64,000 bases of DNA from Indiicoccus explosivorum (GCF_002167005.1 NZ_NHTN01000015.1:1-64000), one strand, 5' to 3'. Numbered from the stretch's first letter, positions 52,377 through 63,070 are shown. The notes: generated by a model not told the origin, from the letters alone. Made by a program: numbers and translations.

Positions 52377-53804
52377 ATGGCGCAAGAATATGATCTGGTC
52401 ATTCTGGGCGGCGGCACAGGCGGCTATGTGGCGGCGATCCGCGCTGCCCAGCTCGGCCTGAAGACTGCAGTCGTCGAAAAAGGAGAACTGGGCGGCACCT
52501 GTCTTCACCGGGGATGCATTCCGAGCAAAGCACTGCTTCGGAGCGCAGAGGTGTTTTCGACAGCCAAGAACCACGCGGCCGATTTCGGGGTGAAAACCGG
52601 GAAAGTATCGCTTGATTTCAAACGGGTACAGGAGCGGAAACAAGGCGTGGTGGACCAGCTCCACAAAGGTGTCCAAGCGCTCATGAAAAAAGGGAAGGTC
52701 GATGTGTATGACGGTTTTGGCCGGATTCTCGGCCCTTCCATTTTCTCTCCGAACCCGGGTACGATTTCAGTCGAAATGACGAACGGGGAGGAGAATGAGA
52801 TGCTCATCCCGAAAAATGTCATCATCGCCACTGGTTCCAGACCCCGCACGCTCCCGGGTCTCGACATCGACGGAGAGAAGATCCTCAGTTCGGATGAAGC
52901 GCTTCAGCTTGAACAGCTGCCCCAGTCGATGCTGATTGTCGGCGGCGGTGTGATCGGGATCGAATGGGCTTCCATGCTGAATGATTTCGGAGTCGAAGTG
53001 ACCGTGATCGAGTACGCGGACCGCATTCTCCCGACAGAAGACGAAGACATCTCGAAAGAAATGACCAAGCTTCTCAAGAAAAAAGGCATCAAATTCGCCA
53101 CCGGTGCCAAAGTCCTTGGCGATACGCTGGAAAAAGAAGATAAAGGCATTTCGGTTAAAGCGGAACTCGGCGGGAAGACGGAAAAATTCCAAGCGGAAAA
53201 GATGCTTGTGTCAGTAGGGCGTCAGGCGAATGTCGAGAATATCGGGCTCGAGAATACCGACATCCAGAAGGAAAACGGATTCATCCAAGTTTCGAAGACC
53301 TTCCAGACGAAGGAATCCCATATTTATGCGATCGGTGATGTTATCGGCGGCCTCCAGCTGGCCCATGTCGCTTCCCATGAAGGGATTGCCGCAGTCGAGC
53401 ACATCCACAGCGGTAACGTCCATCCGATCGATTACGAAAAAGTTTCACGCTGCATTTATTCCAGCCCCGAAGCTTCGAGTGTCGGAATCACTGAACAGCA
53501 GGCGAAAGAGCGCGGCTTTGACGTGAAGGTCGGCAAGTTCCCGTTCGCTGCGATCGGCAAAGCGCTCGTATACGGGGAATCGGACGGCTTCGTTAAAATC
53601 GTGGCTGATAAAAAGACAGACGATATTCTGGGCATCCACATGATCGGCCCGCACGTCACCGACATGATTTCAGAAGCGGGTCTCGCGATGGTGCTGGATG
53701 CGACGCCATGGGAAATCGCGGAAACGATCCATCCGCATCCGACACTCACGGAAGTGATCGGTGAAGCCGCGCTGGCAGTCGACGGCAAAGCGATCCATAT
53801 GTAA
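52377..53804 (+). CDS. lpdV: Dihydrolipoyl dehydrogenase (E3 of branched-chain oxo-acid dehydrogenase)
   Basis: A 475-aa FAD enzyme that reoxidises dihydrolipoyl-E2. It has the FAD fold ILGGGTGGYVAAIRAAQLG, the redox disulfide GGTCLHRGCIPSKA, the NAD fold IVGGGVIGIEWASMLNDFG, and the C-terminal HPHPTLTE. AAGGAGG precedes the ATG. Its place inside the bkd operon identifies it as LpdV rather than the pyruvate dehydrogenase E3. Confidence 0.95.
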   Translation: MAQEYDLVILGGGTGGYVAAIRAAQLGLKTAVVEKGELGGTCLHRGCIPSKALLRSAEVFSTAKNHAADFGVKTGKVSLDFKRVQERKQGVVDQLHKGVQALMKKGKVDVYDGFGRILGPSIFSPNPGTISVEMTNGEENEMLIPKNVIIATGSRPRTLPGLDIDGEKILSSDEALQLEQLPQSMLIVGGGVIGIEWASMLNDFGVEVTVIEYADRILPTEDEDISKEMTKLLKKKGIKFATGAKVLGDTLEKEDKGISVKAELGGKTEKFQAEKMLVSVGRQANVENIGLENTDIQKENGFIQVSKTFQTKESHIYAIGDVIGGLQLAHVASHEGIAAVEHIHSGNVHPIDYEKVSRCIYSSPEASSVGITEQQAKERGFDVKVGKFPFAAIGKALVYGESDGFVKIVADKKTDDILGIHMIGPHVTDMISEAGLAMVLDATPWEIAETIHPHPTLTEVIGEAALAVDGKAIHM

Positions 53805-53821
53805 ATAAAGGAGGAAATGCT

Positions 53822-54823
53822 ATGGCAAACCGCCACAAGAAACTGGGCCTGACAAATGATGATCTGCTGAACATGTACGAAACGATGCTGATGGCGCGTC
53901 GGGTGGACGAACGGATGTGGCTTCTGAACCGGGCGGGCAAAATCCCGTTCGTCATTTCCTGTCAGGGACAGGAAGCGACGCAGATCGGCGCCGCATTCGC
54001 GCTGGATAACACGAAAGACTACATCGCCCCGTACTACCGGGATTTAGGGGTCGTCCTCCATTTCGGCATGACACCGAAAGAACTCATGCTCTCGGCGTTC
54101 GCAAAAGCGGAAGATCCGAATTCGGGCGGCCGACAGATGCCGGGCCACTTCGGGCAGAAGAAAAACCGGATCCTGACCGGCTCATCACCCGTCACCACCC
54201 AGCTTCCTCACGCTGTGGGCGTCGCGCTGGCAGGCAAGATGTCCGGGGAAGACTTCATCACGTTCACTACGCTTGGGGAAGGCTCCTCAAACCAGGGGGA
54301 TTTCCATGAAGGGCTCAACTTCGCAGGCGTCCATAAATTGCCGGTCATTACAGTCGTCGAAAACAATAAATACGCCATTTCTGTCCCGCTGGACCGGCAA
54401 GTCGCAGCCAAGCAGGTCTCCGACCGCGCGGCATCTTACGGGATGCCAGGAGTGACGGTGGATGGCAATGATCCGCTCGAAGTATACAAAGCGGTGAAAG
54501 AAGCCGCTGACCGGGCGCGCAACGGGGAAGGGCCGAGCCTGATCGAAGCCGTCTCATCCCGGATGACAGCGCATTCATCCGATGATGACCACCGGGCGTA
54601 CCGGTCGGCGGATGAACTGGAAGCGCAAAAATCGACGGACCCGATCCTGACGTTCGGTGCTTATCTGAAAGAAAACGGCGTGCTGAATGATGACCTGGAA
54701 AAGGAAATCAACGACCGCGTCATGGAAATCGTCAATGAAGCGACGGACTATGCGGAGAACGCGCCTTATGCAGATCCGGAATCTGCGCTGAAATACGTCT
54801 ATGCGGAAGGAGGAGAAGAATAA
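53822..54823 (+). CDS. bkdAA: Branched-chain 2-oxo acid dehydrogenase E1 alpha subunit
   Basis: A 333-aa thiamine diphosphate subunit that decarboxylates branched 2-oxo acids. The ThDP motif is GEGSSNQGDFHEGLNFAGVHKLPVITVVENN, and the phosphorylation-loop region (SRMTAHSSDDDHRAYR) is conserved. It ends TAATG, overlapping the bkdAB start by one base. Confidence 0.95.
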   Translation: MANRHKKLGLTNDDLLNMYETMLMARRVDERMWLLNRAGKIPFVISCQGQEATQIGAAFALDNTKDYIAPYYRDLGVVLHFGMTPKELMLSAFAKAEDPNSGGRQMPGHFGQKKNRILTGSSPVTTQLPHAVGVALAGKMSGEDFITFTTLGEGSSNQGDFHEGLNFAGVHKLPVITVVENNKYAISVPLDRQVAAKQVSDRAASYGMPGVTVDGNDPLEVYKAVKEAADRARNGEGPSLIEAVSSRMTAHSSDDDHRAYRSADELEAQKSTDPILTFGAYLKENGVLNDDLEKEINDRVMEIVNEATDYAENAPYADPESALKYVYAEGGEE

Positions 54824-55806
54824 TGCCGGTGATGTCCTATATCAACGCCATCACGCTTGCCATGAAGGAAGAAATGGAACGGGATGAAAAAGTGTTCGTA
54901 CTTGGGGAAGATGTCGGAAAGAAAGGCGGCGTCTTTAAGGCGACCGCGGGTCTGTATGACCAGTTCGGCGAAAACCGGGTCATCGACACCCCGCTTGCCG
55001 AATCTGCCATCGCCGGAGTCGGTATCGGTGCCGCCATGTACGGCATGAAGCCGATCGCCGAGTTCCAGTTTGCCGACTTTATCATGCCGGCGGTCAATCA
55101 GATCATCTCGGAAGCCTCACGGATCCGCTACCGCTCGAACAACGACTGGTCCTGTCCGATCGTCTTCCGGGCTCCATTCGGCGGCGGTGTCCACGGCGCA
55201 CTGTATCACTCCCAGTCGGTGGAAGCGGTTTTCGCGAACCAGCCCGGCTTGAAAATCGTGATTCCGTCGACGCCTTACGATGCGAAGGGCCTTTTGAAAG
55301 CCGCGGTCCGCGACCCGGATCCGGTCATGTTTTTCGAACATAAACGGGCTTACCGCCTGATCAAAGGTGAAGTTCCTGAAGATGACTATACGGTGGAGAT
55401 CGGCAAAGCCGACGTGAAACGGGAAGGGGAAGACATCACGGTCATCACCTACGGACTGGCTGTCCACTTCGCGCTTCAGGCAGCGGAACGGCTCGCTGAA
55501 GACGGGATCTCGGTACATGTGCTCGACCTCCGGACCATTTACCCGCTCGACAAGGAAGCGATCATCGAAGCCGCCAAGAAAACCGGCAAAGTTCTCCTTG
55601 TGACGGAGGATAATAAAGAAGGCAGCATCATCGGTGAAGTGGCGGCCATCATCGCAGAGAACTGCCTGTTCGACCTTGATGCGCCGATCCAGCGCCTGGC
55701 CGGACCGGATGTGCCGGCGATGCCTTATGCCCCGACTATGGAGAAGTTCTTCATGATCAACCCGGATAAGGTTGAAAAAGCGATGCGCGATCTTGCGGAA
55801 TTCTAA
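54823..55806 (+). CDS. bkdAB: Branched-chain 2-oxo acid dehydrogenase E1 beta subunit
   Basis: A 327-aa transketolase-type E1 beta. Conserved stretches are FVLGEDVGKKGGVFKAT, DTPLAESAIAGVGIGAAMYGMKPIAEFQFADFIMPA, SYHSQ-like LYHSQSVEAVFA, and VLLVTEDNKEGSIIGEVAAIIAE. It pairs with bkdAA as an alpha2-beta2 E1. Confidence 0.95.
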   Translation: MPVMSYINAITLAMKEEMERDEKVFVLGEDVGKKGGVFKATAGLYDQFGENRVIDTPLAESAIAGVGIGAAMYGMKPIAEFQFADFIMPAVNQIISEASRIRYRSNNDWSCPIVFRAPFGGGVHGALYHSQSVEAVFANQPGLKIVIPSTPYDAKGLLKAAVRDPDPVMFFEHKRAYRLIKGEVPEDDYTVEIGKADVKREGEDITVITYGLAVHFALQAAERLAEDGISVHVLDLRTIYPLDKEAIIEAAKKTGKVLLVTEDNKEGSIIGEVAAIIAENCLFDLDAPIQRLAGPDVPAMPYAPTMEKFFMINPDKVEKAMRDLAEF

Positions 55807-55883
55807 TGGATTGAATAAACCCGGCTGCACTGCTCCGGCAGAGCGGCCGGCATACATTTCACTAAGACAGGGAGGCGAATCCT

Positions 55884-57233
55884 TTGGCGATTGAAAATAT
55901 CACCATGCCCCAGCTCGGTGAGAGCGTTACAGAGGGCACGATCGAGAAATGGCTTGTCAAACCGGGTGACCACGTCAACAAGTATGATCCCCTGGCCGAA
56001 GTCAATACGGACAAAGTGACGGCGGAAGTGCCTTCGTCTTTCACCGGCACGATCAAAGAACTGAAAGCGGAAGAAGGCGACACGCTGTCTGTCGGTGACC
56101 TCGTCTGCACGATCGAAACCGAAGGCGCAGGCGGCGGAGAGGCTGTGGAAGAGGCAAAACCGGCGGCAGGCGAAGAAGCGAACAAGTCGCCGGTTGCCGG
56201 AAGCCAGAATGAAATGGAACTGAGCGGGACACAAGGCTCAGCGAAACCTGCTGCCCAAAAAGGGGCAAAAGGGCGATACTCACCGGCAGTGCTGCGACTC
56301 GCGCAGGAACACGAAATTGATTTGAATCAGGTGGAAGGATCCGGCCGTGACGGCAGAATCACCCGGAAAGACCTCCAGCAGCTGATCGACAGCGGATCCA
56401 TTCCGAAAGAAGGCACTGCACCCGCCGCATCACAGCCGGCTTCGGAACCTGAGGCAGGTGCCCAGGGAACTCCGCAGCCGGCACCGAAATCCGCTGAACG
56501 GAAAGAAGCGCCGCCGGCAGAAGCCGCTCCAGGCGATAAAGAAATTCCGGTCACCGGTGTCCGGAGAGCCATTGCGGCCAATATGCTGAAAAGCAAACAG
56601 GAAGCTCCGCACGCATGGACAATGGTGGAAGTCGACGTGACGAACCTCGTCCAGTACCGGGATTCGCTGAAAAAAGAATTCAAGGAACGGGAAGGGTTTA
56701 ACCTCACGTACTTCGCGTTTTTTGTGAAGGCGATTTCCCAGGCGCTGAAAGAGTTCCCGATGATGAATTCCATGTGGGCCGGAGATAAGATCATCCAGAA
56801 AAAGGACATCAACATTTCAATTGCGGTAGCGACAGAAGATGCGCTTTTCGTGCCGGTGATCAAAAATGCGGATGATAAATCCGTAAAAGGCATCGCCCGC
56901 GAAATCAATGAGCTTGCAGCGAAAGTGCGCAGCGGAAAGCTGACATCCGATGAGATGAAAGGCGGCACATTCACTGTCAACAATACTGGTTCATTCGGTT
57001 CGGTCCAGTCGATGGGCATCATCAACTATCCGCAGGCGGCGATCCTGCAGGTTGAGTCGATTGTGAAGCGCCCGGTCATCCTCGAAGGCGGCATGATGGC
57101 GCCGCGCGACATGGTCAACCTGTGTCTGTCTCTTGACCACCGCGTACTGGACGGCCTCGTTTGCGGCCGTTTCCTCGCCCGGGTCAAAGAGATTTTGGAA
57201 AACATATCAAAAGAAAACACATCCGTATACTGA
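55884..57233 (+). CDS. bkdB: Lipoamide acyltransferase E2 of branched-chain oxo-acid dehydrogenase
   Basis: A 449-aa core subunit. The N-terminal lipoyl domain has the lipoylated lysine in NTDKVTAEVPSS. A peripheral subunit-binding domain follows (SPAVLRLAQEHEIDLNQVEGSGRDGRITRKDL), then a Pro/Ala linker and the catalytic domain with LSLDHRVLDG. The start is a TTG with GGGAGGCG upstream. The gap to bkdAB (77 bp) contains a CCGGC...GCCGG inverted repeat. Last gene of the bkd operon. Confidence 0.94.
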   Translation: MAIENITMPQLGESVTEGTIEKWLVKPGDHVNKYDPLAEVNTDKVTAEVPSSFTGTIKELKAEEGDTLSVGDLVCTIETEGAGGGEAVEEAKPAAGEEANKSPVAGSQNEMELSGTQGSAKPAAQKGAKGRYSPAVLRLAQEHEIDLNQVEGSGRDGRITRKDLQQLIDSGSIPKEGTAPAASQPASEPEAGAQGTPQPAPKSAERKEAPPAEAAPGDKEIPVTGVRRAIAANMLKSKQEAPHAWTMVEVDVTNLVQYRDSLKKEFKEREGFNLTYFAFFVKAISQALKEFPMMNSMWAGDKIIQKKDINISIAVATEDALFVPVIKNADDKSVKGIAREINELAAKVRSGKLTSDEMKGGTFTVNNTGSFGSVQSMGIINYPQAAILQVESIVKRPVILEGGMMAPRDMVNLCLSLDHRVLDGLVCGRFLARVKEILENISKENTSVY

Positions 57234-57242
57234 TGACAAACG

Positions 57243-57268
57243 AGAGGACCGGCAGCCGCCGGTCCTCT
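57243..57268 (+). terminator. Hairpin after bkdB, possible terminator
   Basis: A perfect 11-bp stem (AGAGGACCGGC / GCCGGTCCTCT) with a 4-nt loop follows the bkdB stop. No T run follows, so it may act as a stability or processing element instead. Confidence 0.55.
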
Positions 57269-57515
57269 AATTGTCGAGAATGAAGCAATGACTGTTTTAC
57301 ATCCTCAATTCTGCCTGGTTTTCAGGAAAATCTGCCGGTCCAGAAAAGGGGGAACCCGACCCTTTCCGCAAGACCCGCATCCTGCGGGCCCGCGCAAATG
57401 GTTTTAACTGCGACGAGCTTGAACAGGAGCAAGTGTTTTAATGCGACGAGTAACCGCAGGAGCAAGCGAGCAGGTCCGGAGCGAAACAGATGCCGACGGT
57501 TGCCGGTCCTCTAAT
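57258..57515. repeat. Intergenic element flanked by 14-bp direct repeats
   Basis: GCCGGTCCTCTAAT occurs at 57258-57271 and again at 57502-57515, flanking 230 bp of non-coding sequence. Inside are a CCCGCA-TCC-TGCGGG hairpin (about 57374-57388) and two 25-bp copies of TGCGACGAG-N6/7-CAGGAGCAAG (57409-57433 and 57442-57466). No ORF is visible. The gap between bkdB and mutA (57234-57592) holds only this element and the hairpin. Confidence 0.6.
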
Positions 57516-57592
57516 CCTTTCATCAGGCAGAGTATTCGGATAAAATAGAATGGAATGAATCAGAATGGAAAGCGATACTGAGGGGGGTCCAC

Positions 57593-59284
57593 ATGACAGC
57601 ACAGCCGATGAGACAGCAGCATTTTAAAACGGTCTCTTACGAAGAATGGAAGCAGCATGCCGAGGACACACTGAAAGGGAAGCCGTTCGACAGTCTCCTG
57701 AAAGAGACAGCGGAAGGCATCGTCCTGCAGCCGCTCTACACAGAAGAAACATTGGAGAAGCTGGGGGATGCCTTGGAAAGACAGATCCGGGCGAACAGCA
57801 GCCGGAACGGAAGCGCTTTCGCTGTCGCGCAGGAAGCGGAAGGGAAATCGGCCCGGGAAATCCTCGATGATGCGCGGGATGGGCTGAACCGGGGCAACGA
57901 AATTTTTGTCTACAGGGAAAGCGGGGAGCCGGAATGGACCGGTTCTGAGCTTGATGAACTGGCGGAAATCCTGTCCGGGAATCCATTCATTTTCAAACTC
58001 CATGCCGGAAAAACCGGCATCCAGAACGTCTTCAGCCGGATGTCGCCGGAACAGCTGGAGAAAGTCAGCGGCGCAATTTTATCGGAAACCCCGACGGACG
58101 CGCCGGCGGGTGTCCGGACGATTTGTGCCGATACAGTGCCGGTCCATCTGGCGGGCGGAACAGCTGTCCATGAATTGGGCGTCGCCTTAAGTTATTTTGC
58201 CGAACAGGCGGATACTGATCAGTTTGCCAGCAAGGCGGAGAAATTCTGGGTCCGGTTCGCAGTCGATACAGCCTTCTTTCCGGAAATCGCCAAAATCCGG
58301 GCATTCCGGACGCTATGGCGCGCGTTTTGTTCAGCTTACGGCGAGGATATACCGGAAGTGCCCGTTTATACGGAAACGTCTCTCCGCTCTTATTCGAAAG
58401 CCGATCCTTACGTGAATTTGCTGAGGGCGGGAAACGCGTCATTTTCTGCTGTGCTGGGAGGGACAGACGTACATACCGTGCTGCCTCATAATGTACTGAG
58501 CGGAACCACGCCTTCCGGCAGGCGGATTGCGCGCAATGTGTCGCTTGTCATAAAAGAAGAAACTCATGTGCGCCATGTGACCGATCCTTCCGCCGGCTCT
58601 TATTTTATCGAGCAGCTGACACACGAATACACAAAAGCGGCATGGTCGTTCTTCCTTGCCATTGAAGAAGCGGGCGGCTACTCGGAAGTGGTCCGGAACG
58701 GCTGGCTTGCCGACGAACTGCAGACGGCGTGGCAGAAACGGGCGGCGGATGCGGCTGTCCGGAAGAAGAAACTGATCGGGACGAACATTTATGCGGATCC
58801 CGCAGAAAAACTGCCTTCCGAGTTGAACGAGCGGGCGGAAGTCATGGCGGCGAAACGGCTGGCGGAACCGTTCGAGCAGATCCGCCAAGAGCTCACGGCC
58901 AAAGGTGTGACCACGGCGATTCTTCAGTTCGGTCCGCTCAAAGAAGTGAAGCCCGCATCCGATTTTGTCAGCGGATTATTGGCTGTAGGCGGTCTTATCC
59001 CGGAACAGAGCGGTGAACTCCGCCCGGAAAAAGCTGCGGAATTTATTCGCCGGCATGGCGTCCAGTACGCTGTCCTCGTCGGGAATCCCGACAGCATTTC
59101 AGCTGCCCTGCCGGATCTCGCGGAGACCGATACGGTAATCGACGCGGCCGGCAGGCATGATGAAGAACAGCTGTCCAAATGGAGAAGATCCGGCCTGTCC
59201 GGCACTGTGCATGCCGGACAGAATATCCTGGAAAAGCTGGAATGGCTTTCAAAGGCAGTGGAAGGAGGGGGAAACAATGGCTAA
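57593..59284 (+). CDS. mutA: Methylmalonyl-CoA mutase small (beta) subunit
   Basis: A 563-aa subunit of adenosylcobalamin-dependent methylmalonyl-CoA mutase. It follows the mutase fold ([82 protein letters not shown]). It lacks the full cobalamin-binding DxHxxG of MutB, as expected for the non-catalytic subunit. GAGGGGGG precedes the ATG. It overlaps mutB by 8 bp. Confidence 0.92.
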   Translation: MTAQPMRQQHFKTVSYEEWKQHAEDTLKGKPFDSLLKETAEGIVLQPLYTEETLEKLGDALERQIRANSSRNGSAFAVAQEAEGKSAREILDDARDGLNRGNEIFVYRESGEPEWTGSELDELAEILSGNPFIFKLHAGKTGIQNVFSRMSPEQLEKVSGAILSETPTDAPAGVRTICADTVPVHLAGGTAVHELGVALSYFAEQADTDQFASKAEKFWVRFAVDTAFFPEIAKIRAFRTLWRAFCSAYGEDIPEVPVYTETSLRSYSKADPYVNLLRAGNASFSAVLGGTDVHTVLPHNVLSGTTPSGRRIARNVSLVIKEETHVRHVTDPSAGSYFIEQLTHEYTKAAWSFFLAIEEAGGYSEVVRNGWLADELQTAWQKRAADAAVRKKKLIGTNIYADPAEKLPSELNERAEVMAAKRLAEPFEQIRQELTAKGVTTAILQFGPLKEVKPASDFVSGLLAVGGLIPEQSGELRPEKAAEFIRRHGVQYAVLVGNPDSISAALPDLAETDTVIDAAGRHDEEQLSKWRRSGLSGTVHAGQNILEKLEWLSKAVEGGGNNG

Positions 59285-61424
59285 ACCGGACTTCAGAAAC
59301 GTAAATTTATCAGATTTCCCCGTCACGGTCCCTGGACTAAAGCAAGAAGGAAGTTTCCGGACGAACGAAGGAATCGACATCGCCCGACACTACGATAAAT
59401 ACCCGGCTGGCCAGCCGGACACGGGAATGCCGGGGAGCGCACCGAATGTCCGCGGCCCTTATCCCACCATGTATGCGACCCGTCCATGGACGGTCCGCCA
59501 GTATGCCGGTTTTTCGACAGCGGAAGAATCGAACGCTTTTTACCGCCGGAATCTGGCGATGGGTCAAAAAGGGCTGTCCGTTGCATTCGACTTGGCGACC
59601 CACCGAGGTTATGACTCCGACCATCCCCGCGTAAAAGGGGATGTCGGCAAGGCGGGCGTCGCCATCGACTCTGTGGAAGACATGAAAATTTTGTTCGATG
59701 GCATCCCGCTCGACCGGATGTCCGTCTCGATGACGATGAACGGAGCGGTCATTCCTGTGATGGCGTTCTATATCGTCGCTGCGGAAGAGCAAGGGGTAGC
59801 GCCGGAAAAACTCGCCGGAACGATTCAGAATGACATACTAAAAGAATATATGGTCCGCAATACGTATATTTACCCGCCGGAAATGTCGATGCGGATCATC
59901 GCGGATATATTCGACTTTACTTCACGCCGTATGCCGAAGTTCAACTCCATTTCGATTTCCGGTTACCATATGCAGGAAGCCGGTGCGACCGCTGACATCG
60001 AACTGGCCTATACGCTTGCGGACGGGCTGGAATATGTGCGCACGGGACTCGCCGCCGGAATCGGGATCGATGCATTTGCGCCGCGATTGTCTTTTTTCTG
60101 GGCAGTCGGAATGAATTATTTCATGGAAATCGCGAAGATGAGGGCTGCCCGCGGCATTTGGGCGAAGATGATGGCTTCCTTCGAACCGGAAAATCCTAAA
60201 TCGCTGGCGCTCCGGACCCATTCGCAGACGTCCGGCTGGAGCCTGACTGAGCAGGACCCATTCAATAATGTGACACGGACACTGATTGAAGCGAATGCTG
60301 CGGCCATGGGCCACACCCAATCACTCCACACGAACGCGCTCGATGAAGCGATTGCGCTTCCGACTGACTTTTCGGCGCGCATCGCCCGCAATACGCAGCT
60401 CTTCCTCCAGGAAGAGACCGGCATGACTGAAGTCATTGACCCATGGGGCGGCTCCTATTACGTGGAAACCCTCACTGAGGAGCTGACCGAGAAAGCGTGG
60501 AAACTCATCGAAGAAGTGGAAAACCTCGGCGGAATGGCGAAAGCGATCGAAACCGGCCTGCCGAAAATGCGCATTGAGGAAGCGGCAGCGAAGCGCCAGG
60601 CACAGATCGATTCCGGTAAAGAGACCATCATCGGAATCAACCGGTACAGATTGGATGAAGAAGATCCGATCGAGATATTGAACATCGACAACACTGAAGT
60701 CCGCCGGAAACAAATCGAACGGATCGAAATGACCCGCACCGGGCGGGACGATGAGAAAGTGAAGGAAGCGCTGGCGAAATTGACGCAGGCCGCTTCAGGA
60801 ACGGAGGAAAATCTGCTGGAACGGGCAGTGGAAGCGGCGAGACACCGGGCGACACTCGGGGAAATCTCGGATGCCATCGAAGCGGCTTCGGGCCGGCATA
60901 AGGCGGTGATCCGCTCTGTGAGCGGCGTCTACAGCTCGAACTTCTCGAATCAGGAAGAAATCCGGACAGTCAAGGAAATGGCGGAAGAATTCCTTGAAAA
61001 CGAAGGGCGGCGCCCGCGGATCCTGATCGCCAAAATGGGGCAGGACGGGCACGACCGGGGGGCGAAAGTCATTTCAACGGCATTTGCGGATCTGGGCTTC
61101 GATGTCGACATCGGACCGCTGTTCCAGACACCGGCAGAAACGGCGCAGCAGGCGGCCGAGAATGATGTCCATGTCATCGGTGTCAGCTCGCTGGCAGCGG
61201 GTCATAAAACGCTCGTTCCGGAACTGCGTGAAGAACTGGATAAAATCGGGCGGAGTGACATTCTGATTGTCGTCGGGGGTGTTATACCCGCGCAGGATTA
61301 CGAGTTTCTCCGGACGAACGGCGCATCGGCCATTTTCGGTCCGGGAACGGTCATCCCGGTGGCCGCGCAGAAAGTGATCGAAGAGATCTATGAAAAACTC
61401 GGATACGAGGAAGTGGAGGGCTGA
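59277..61424 (+). CDS. mutB: Methylmalonyl-CoA mutase large (catalytic) subunit
   Basis: A 715-aa B12 enzyme that interconverts methylmalonyl-CoA and succinyl-CoA. The TIM-barrel part has [45 protein letters not shown] and [19 protein letters not shown]. The C-terminal B12 domain has the cobalt-ligand motif [13 protein letters not shown] and GGVIPAQDY. The ATG at 59277 follows AAGGAGGGGG; the open frame upstream lies inside mutA. Confidence 0.96.
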   Translation: MAKPDFRNVNLSDFPVTVPGLKQEGSFRTNEGIDIARHYDKYPAGQPDTGMPGSAPNVRGPYPTMYATRPWTVRQYAGFSTAEESNAFYRRNLAMGQKGLSVAFDLATHRGYDSDHPRVKGDVGKAGVAIDSVEDMKILFDGIPLDRMSVSMTMNGAVIPVMAFYIVAAEEQGVAPEKLAGTIQNDILKEYMVRNTYIYPPEMSMRIIADIFDFTSRRMPKFNSISISGYHMQEAGATADIELAYTLADGLEYVRTGLAAGIGIDAFAPRLSFFWAVGMNYFMEIAKMRAARGIWAKMMASFEPENPKSLALRTHSQTSGWSLTEQDPFNNVTRTLIEANAAAMGHTQSLHTNALDEAIALPTDFSARIARNTQLFLQEETGMTEVIDPWGGSYYVETLTEELTEKAWKLIEEVENLGGMAKAIETGLPKMRIEEAAAKRQAQIDSGKETIIGINRYRLDEEDPIEILNIDNTEVRRKQIERIEMTRTGRDDEKVKEALAKLTQAASGTEENLLERAVEAARHRATLGEISDAIEAASGRHKAVIRSVSGVYSSNFSNQEEIRTVKEMAEEFLENEGRRPRILIAKMGQDGHDRGAKVISTAFADLGFDVDIGPLFQTPAETAQQAAENDVHVIGVSSLAAGHKTLVPELREELDKIGRSDILIVVGGVIPAQDYEFLRTNGASAIFGPGTVIPVAAQKVIEEIYEKLGYEEVEG

Positions 61425-62497
61425 TGGAAAAGAGGAACGGTTCACGACAGGTGATGAAAGGGGTCAGCGACGCGCATGACGGCATGGGCGCGCGTCCCCG
61501 CCGCCGGTTCCGAAAACCGGAAGCCCGTTCTTATTCCGCGGAGGAGCTGGCACAGGGCGTGCTGGCCGGTTCCAGGCAGGAGCTGAGCCGGGCGATCACA
61601 CTCATTGAAAGCGCGAATCCTGGGCACCAGCGGACAAGCCAAGAGCTGCTGAACCGTCTCCTTCCCGAAACCGGCAACAGCATCCGAATCGGCATAACCG
61701 GCGTGCCGGGAGCCGGCAAAAGCACATTCATCGAGACATTCGGCACCTTGCTGACGAAAGAAGGCCACCGTGTGGCTGTCCTGGCCATCGATCCGAGTTC
61801 GACGGTCACCGGCGGCAGCATCCTTGGCGACAAAACCCGGATGGAAGAGCTCGCCCGTAACCCGAAGGCGTTCATCCGGCCGTCACCGACCGCCGGCACG
61901 CTCGGAGGCGTCCACAAAAAGACGCGTGAAACGATGCTTTTGTGTGAAGCGGCAGGATATGATGTCATCCTGGTCGAAACAGTCGGGGTCGGGCAGAGCG
62001 AAACGATCGTCCGGGGAATGGTGGATCTGTTCCTTCTCCTCGTCCTCACCGGCGCTGGGGATGAACTGCAGGGAATGAAAAAAGGCATTATGGAATTGTC
62101 GGATGCCCTCATTGTCCATAAGGCGGACGGAGACAACGAAAAAACAGCGAAAAAAACCGTGGCGGAATACAAGCAAATGCTAAAGCTGCTCCAGCCGGCG
62201 ACTCCCGGTTGGGAGACACGGGCGCTTGCCGCCTCTTCAGTGACCGGAAAAGGGATTCGGGAGATCCGCGAGCTGGCGCTGCAGTTTTGCGAGGCGGGCA
62301 AAGAGAACGGAAGCTTTTTTGAGAGAAGGAAACGCCAGACGAAAGAATGGTTCCATTCCATGATCCAGAATGAACTGGAGCGCAGGTTTTATTCCGAAGA
62401 AGGCAGGCTTGCTGAAGTGAAAAACCTCGAGCAGGAACTGCTGGCGGACCGGCTGACCGTCGCACAGGCGGTTGAACAGCTGTTCCCAAGTGACTGA
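61424..62497 (+). CDS. meaB: Methylmalonyl-CoA mutase-associated GTPase MeaB
   Basis: A 357-aa G3E GTPase that guards cofactor loading of methylmalonyl-CoA mutase. It has Walker A GVPGAGKST, VLAIDPSSTVTGGSILGDKTRM, Walker B VILVETVGVGQSE and the base-recognition VHKADGD. It was once named ArgK. The ATG overlaps the mutB stop (TGATG), so the three genes form one coupled unit. Confidence 0.95.
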   Translation: MEKRNGSRQVMKGVSDAHDGMGARPRRRFRKPEARSYSAEELAQGVLAGSRQELSRAITLIESANPGHQRTSQELLNRLLPETGNSIRIGITGVPGAGKSTFIETFGTLLTKEGHRVAVLAIDPSSTVTGGSILGDKTRMEELARNPKAFIRPSPTAGTLGGVHKKTRETMLLCEAAGYDVILVETVGVGQSETIVRGMVDLFLLLVLTGAGDELQGMKKGIMELSDALIVHKADGDNEKTAKKTVAEYKQMLKLLQPATPGWETRALAASSVTGKGIREIRELALQFCEAGKENGSFFERRKRQTKEWFHSMIQNELERRFYSEEGRLAEVKNLEQELLADRLTVAQAVEQLFPSD

Positions 62498-62516
62498 AAA
62501 AACCTGGTCGGCTGCT

Positions 62517-62545
62517 TTGCGAAAACTCCCATGAACTGGTATGAT
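62517..62545 (+). promoter_or_regulatory. Predicted promoter of the bacilliredoxin gene
   Basis: TTGCGA (62517-62522) and TATGAT (62540-62545) have 17-bp spacing, 30 bp upstream of the start. Confidence 0.6.
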
Positions 62546-62575
62546 GAACTCATGAAATCCTAAGGAGTGACAAAA

Positions 62576-63016
62576 ATGAATATGAATTTCGATCTGTTCA
62601 TGAACGACCTGGTGACAAACGCGCGTCAGGAACTCGTGAACGGCGGCTATAAAGAACTCCGGACACCGGAAGAAGTGCAGAATGCTTTTTCTGAAAAAGG
62701 CACCAGCCTCGTCATGATCAATTCGGTGTGCGGCTGCGCAGGTGGCATCGCCCGTCCCGCTGCGCTCCATGCTCTCCACTATGACAAGCGGCCAGACCAT
62801 CTGTATACGGTGTTCGCCGGCCAGGATAAAGAAGCGACAGCGCAGGCGCGGGATCTGTTCGGTGAAGATCACCTCCCGTCATCGCCTTCGTTCGCCCTTC
62901 TCAAGGACGGACAGCTTGTGGCTGAAGTCGGCCGCCACGAGATTGAAGGACATGATCCGATGTCTGTCATTACGCATCTCCAGTCGCTGATGGAAGAACA
63001 CTGCGAAGAGATTTAA
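62576..63016 (+). CDS. brxB: Bacilliredoxin BrxB (YqiW/YphP family)
   Basis: A 146-aa thioredoxin-fold protein with the characteristic CGC motif ([14 protein letters not shown]52 and C54), which removes bacillithiol from oxidised proteins. The ATG at 62576 is 8 nt after AAGGAG; an in-frame GTG at 62567 overlaps that site. It lies between the bkd/mut genes and a yqjA-like gene, as yqiW does, which favours BrxB over BrxA. Confidence 0.92.
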   Translation: MNMNFDLFMNDLVTNARQELVNGGYKELRTPEEVQNAFSEKGTSLVMINSVCGCAGGIARPAALHALHYDKRPDHLYTVFAGQDKEATAQARDLFGEDHLPSSPSFALLKDGQLVAEVGRHEIEGHDPMSVITHLQSLMEEHCEEI

Positions 63017-63023
63017 CAGAGCG

Positions 63024-63050
63024 AATGCCCCTTTCCGAGGGGCATTTTTT
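63024..63050 (+). terminator. Terminator of brxB
   Basis: ATGCCCCT / AGGGGCAT with a 5-nt loop is followed by TTTTTT. Confidence 0.92.
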
Positions 63051-63070
63051 GTGTCCGGAAGGGAGTTAAT

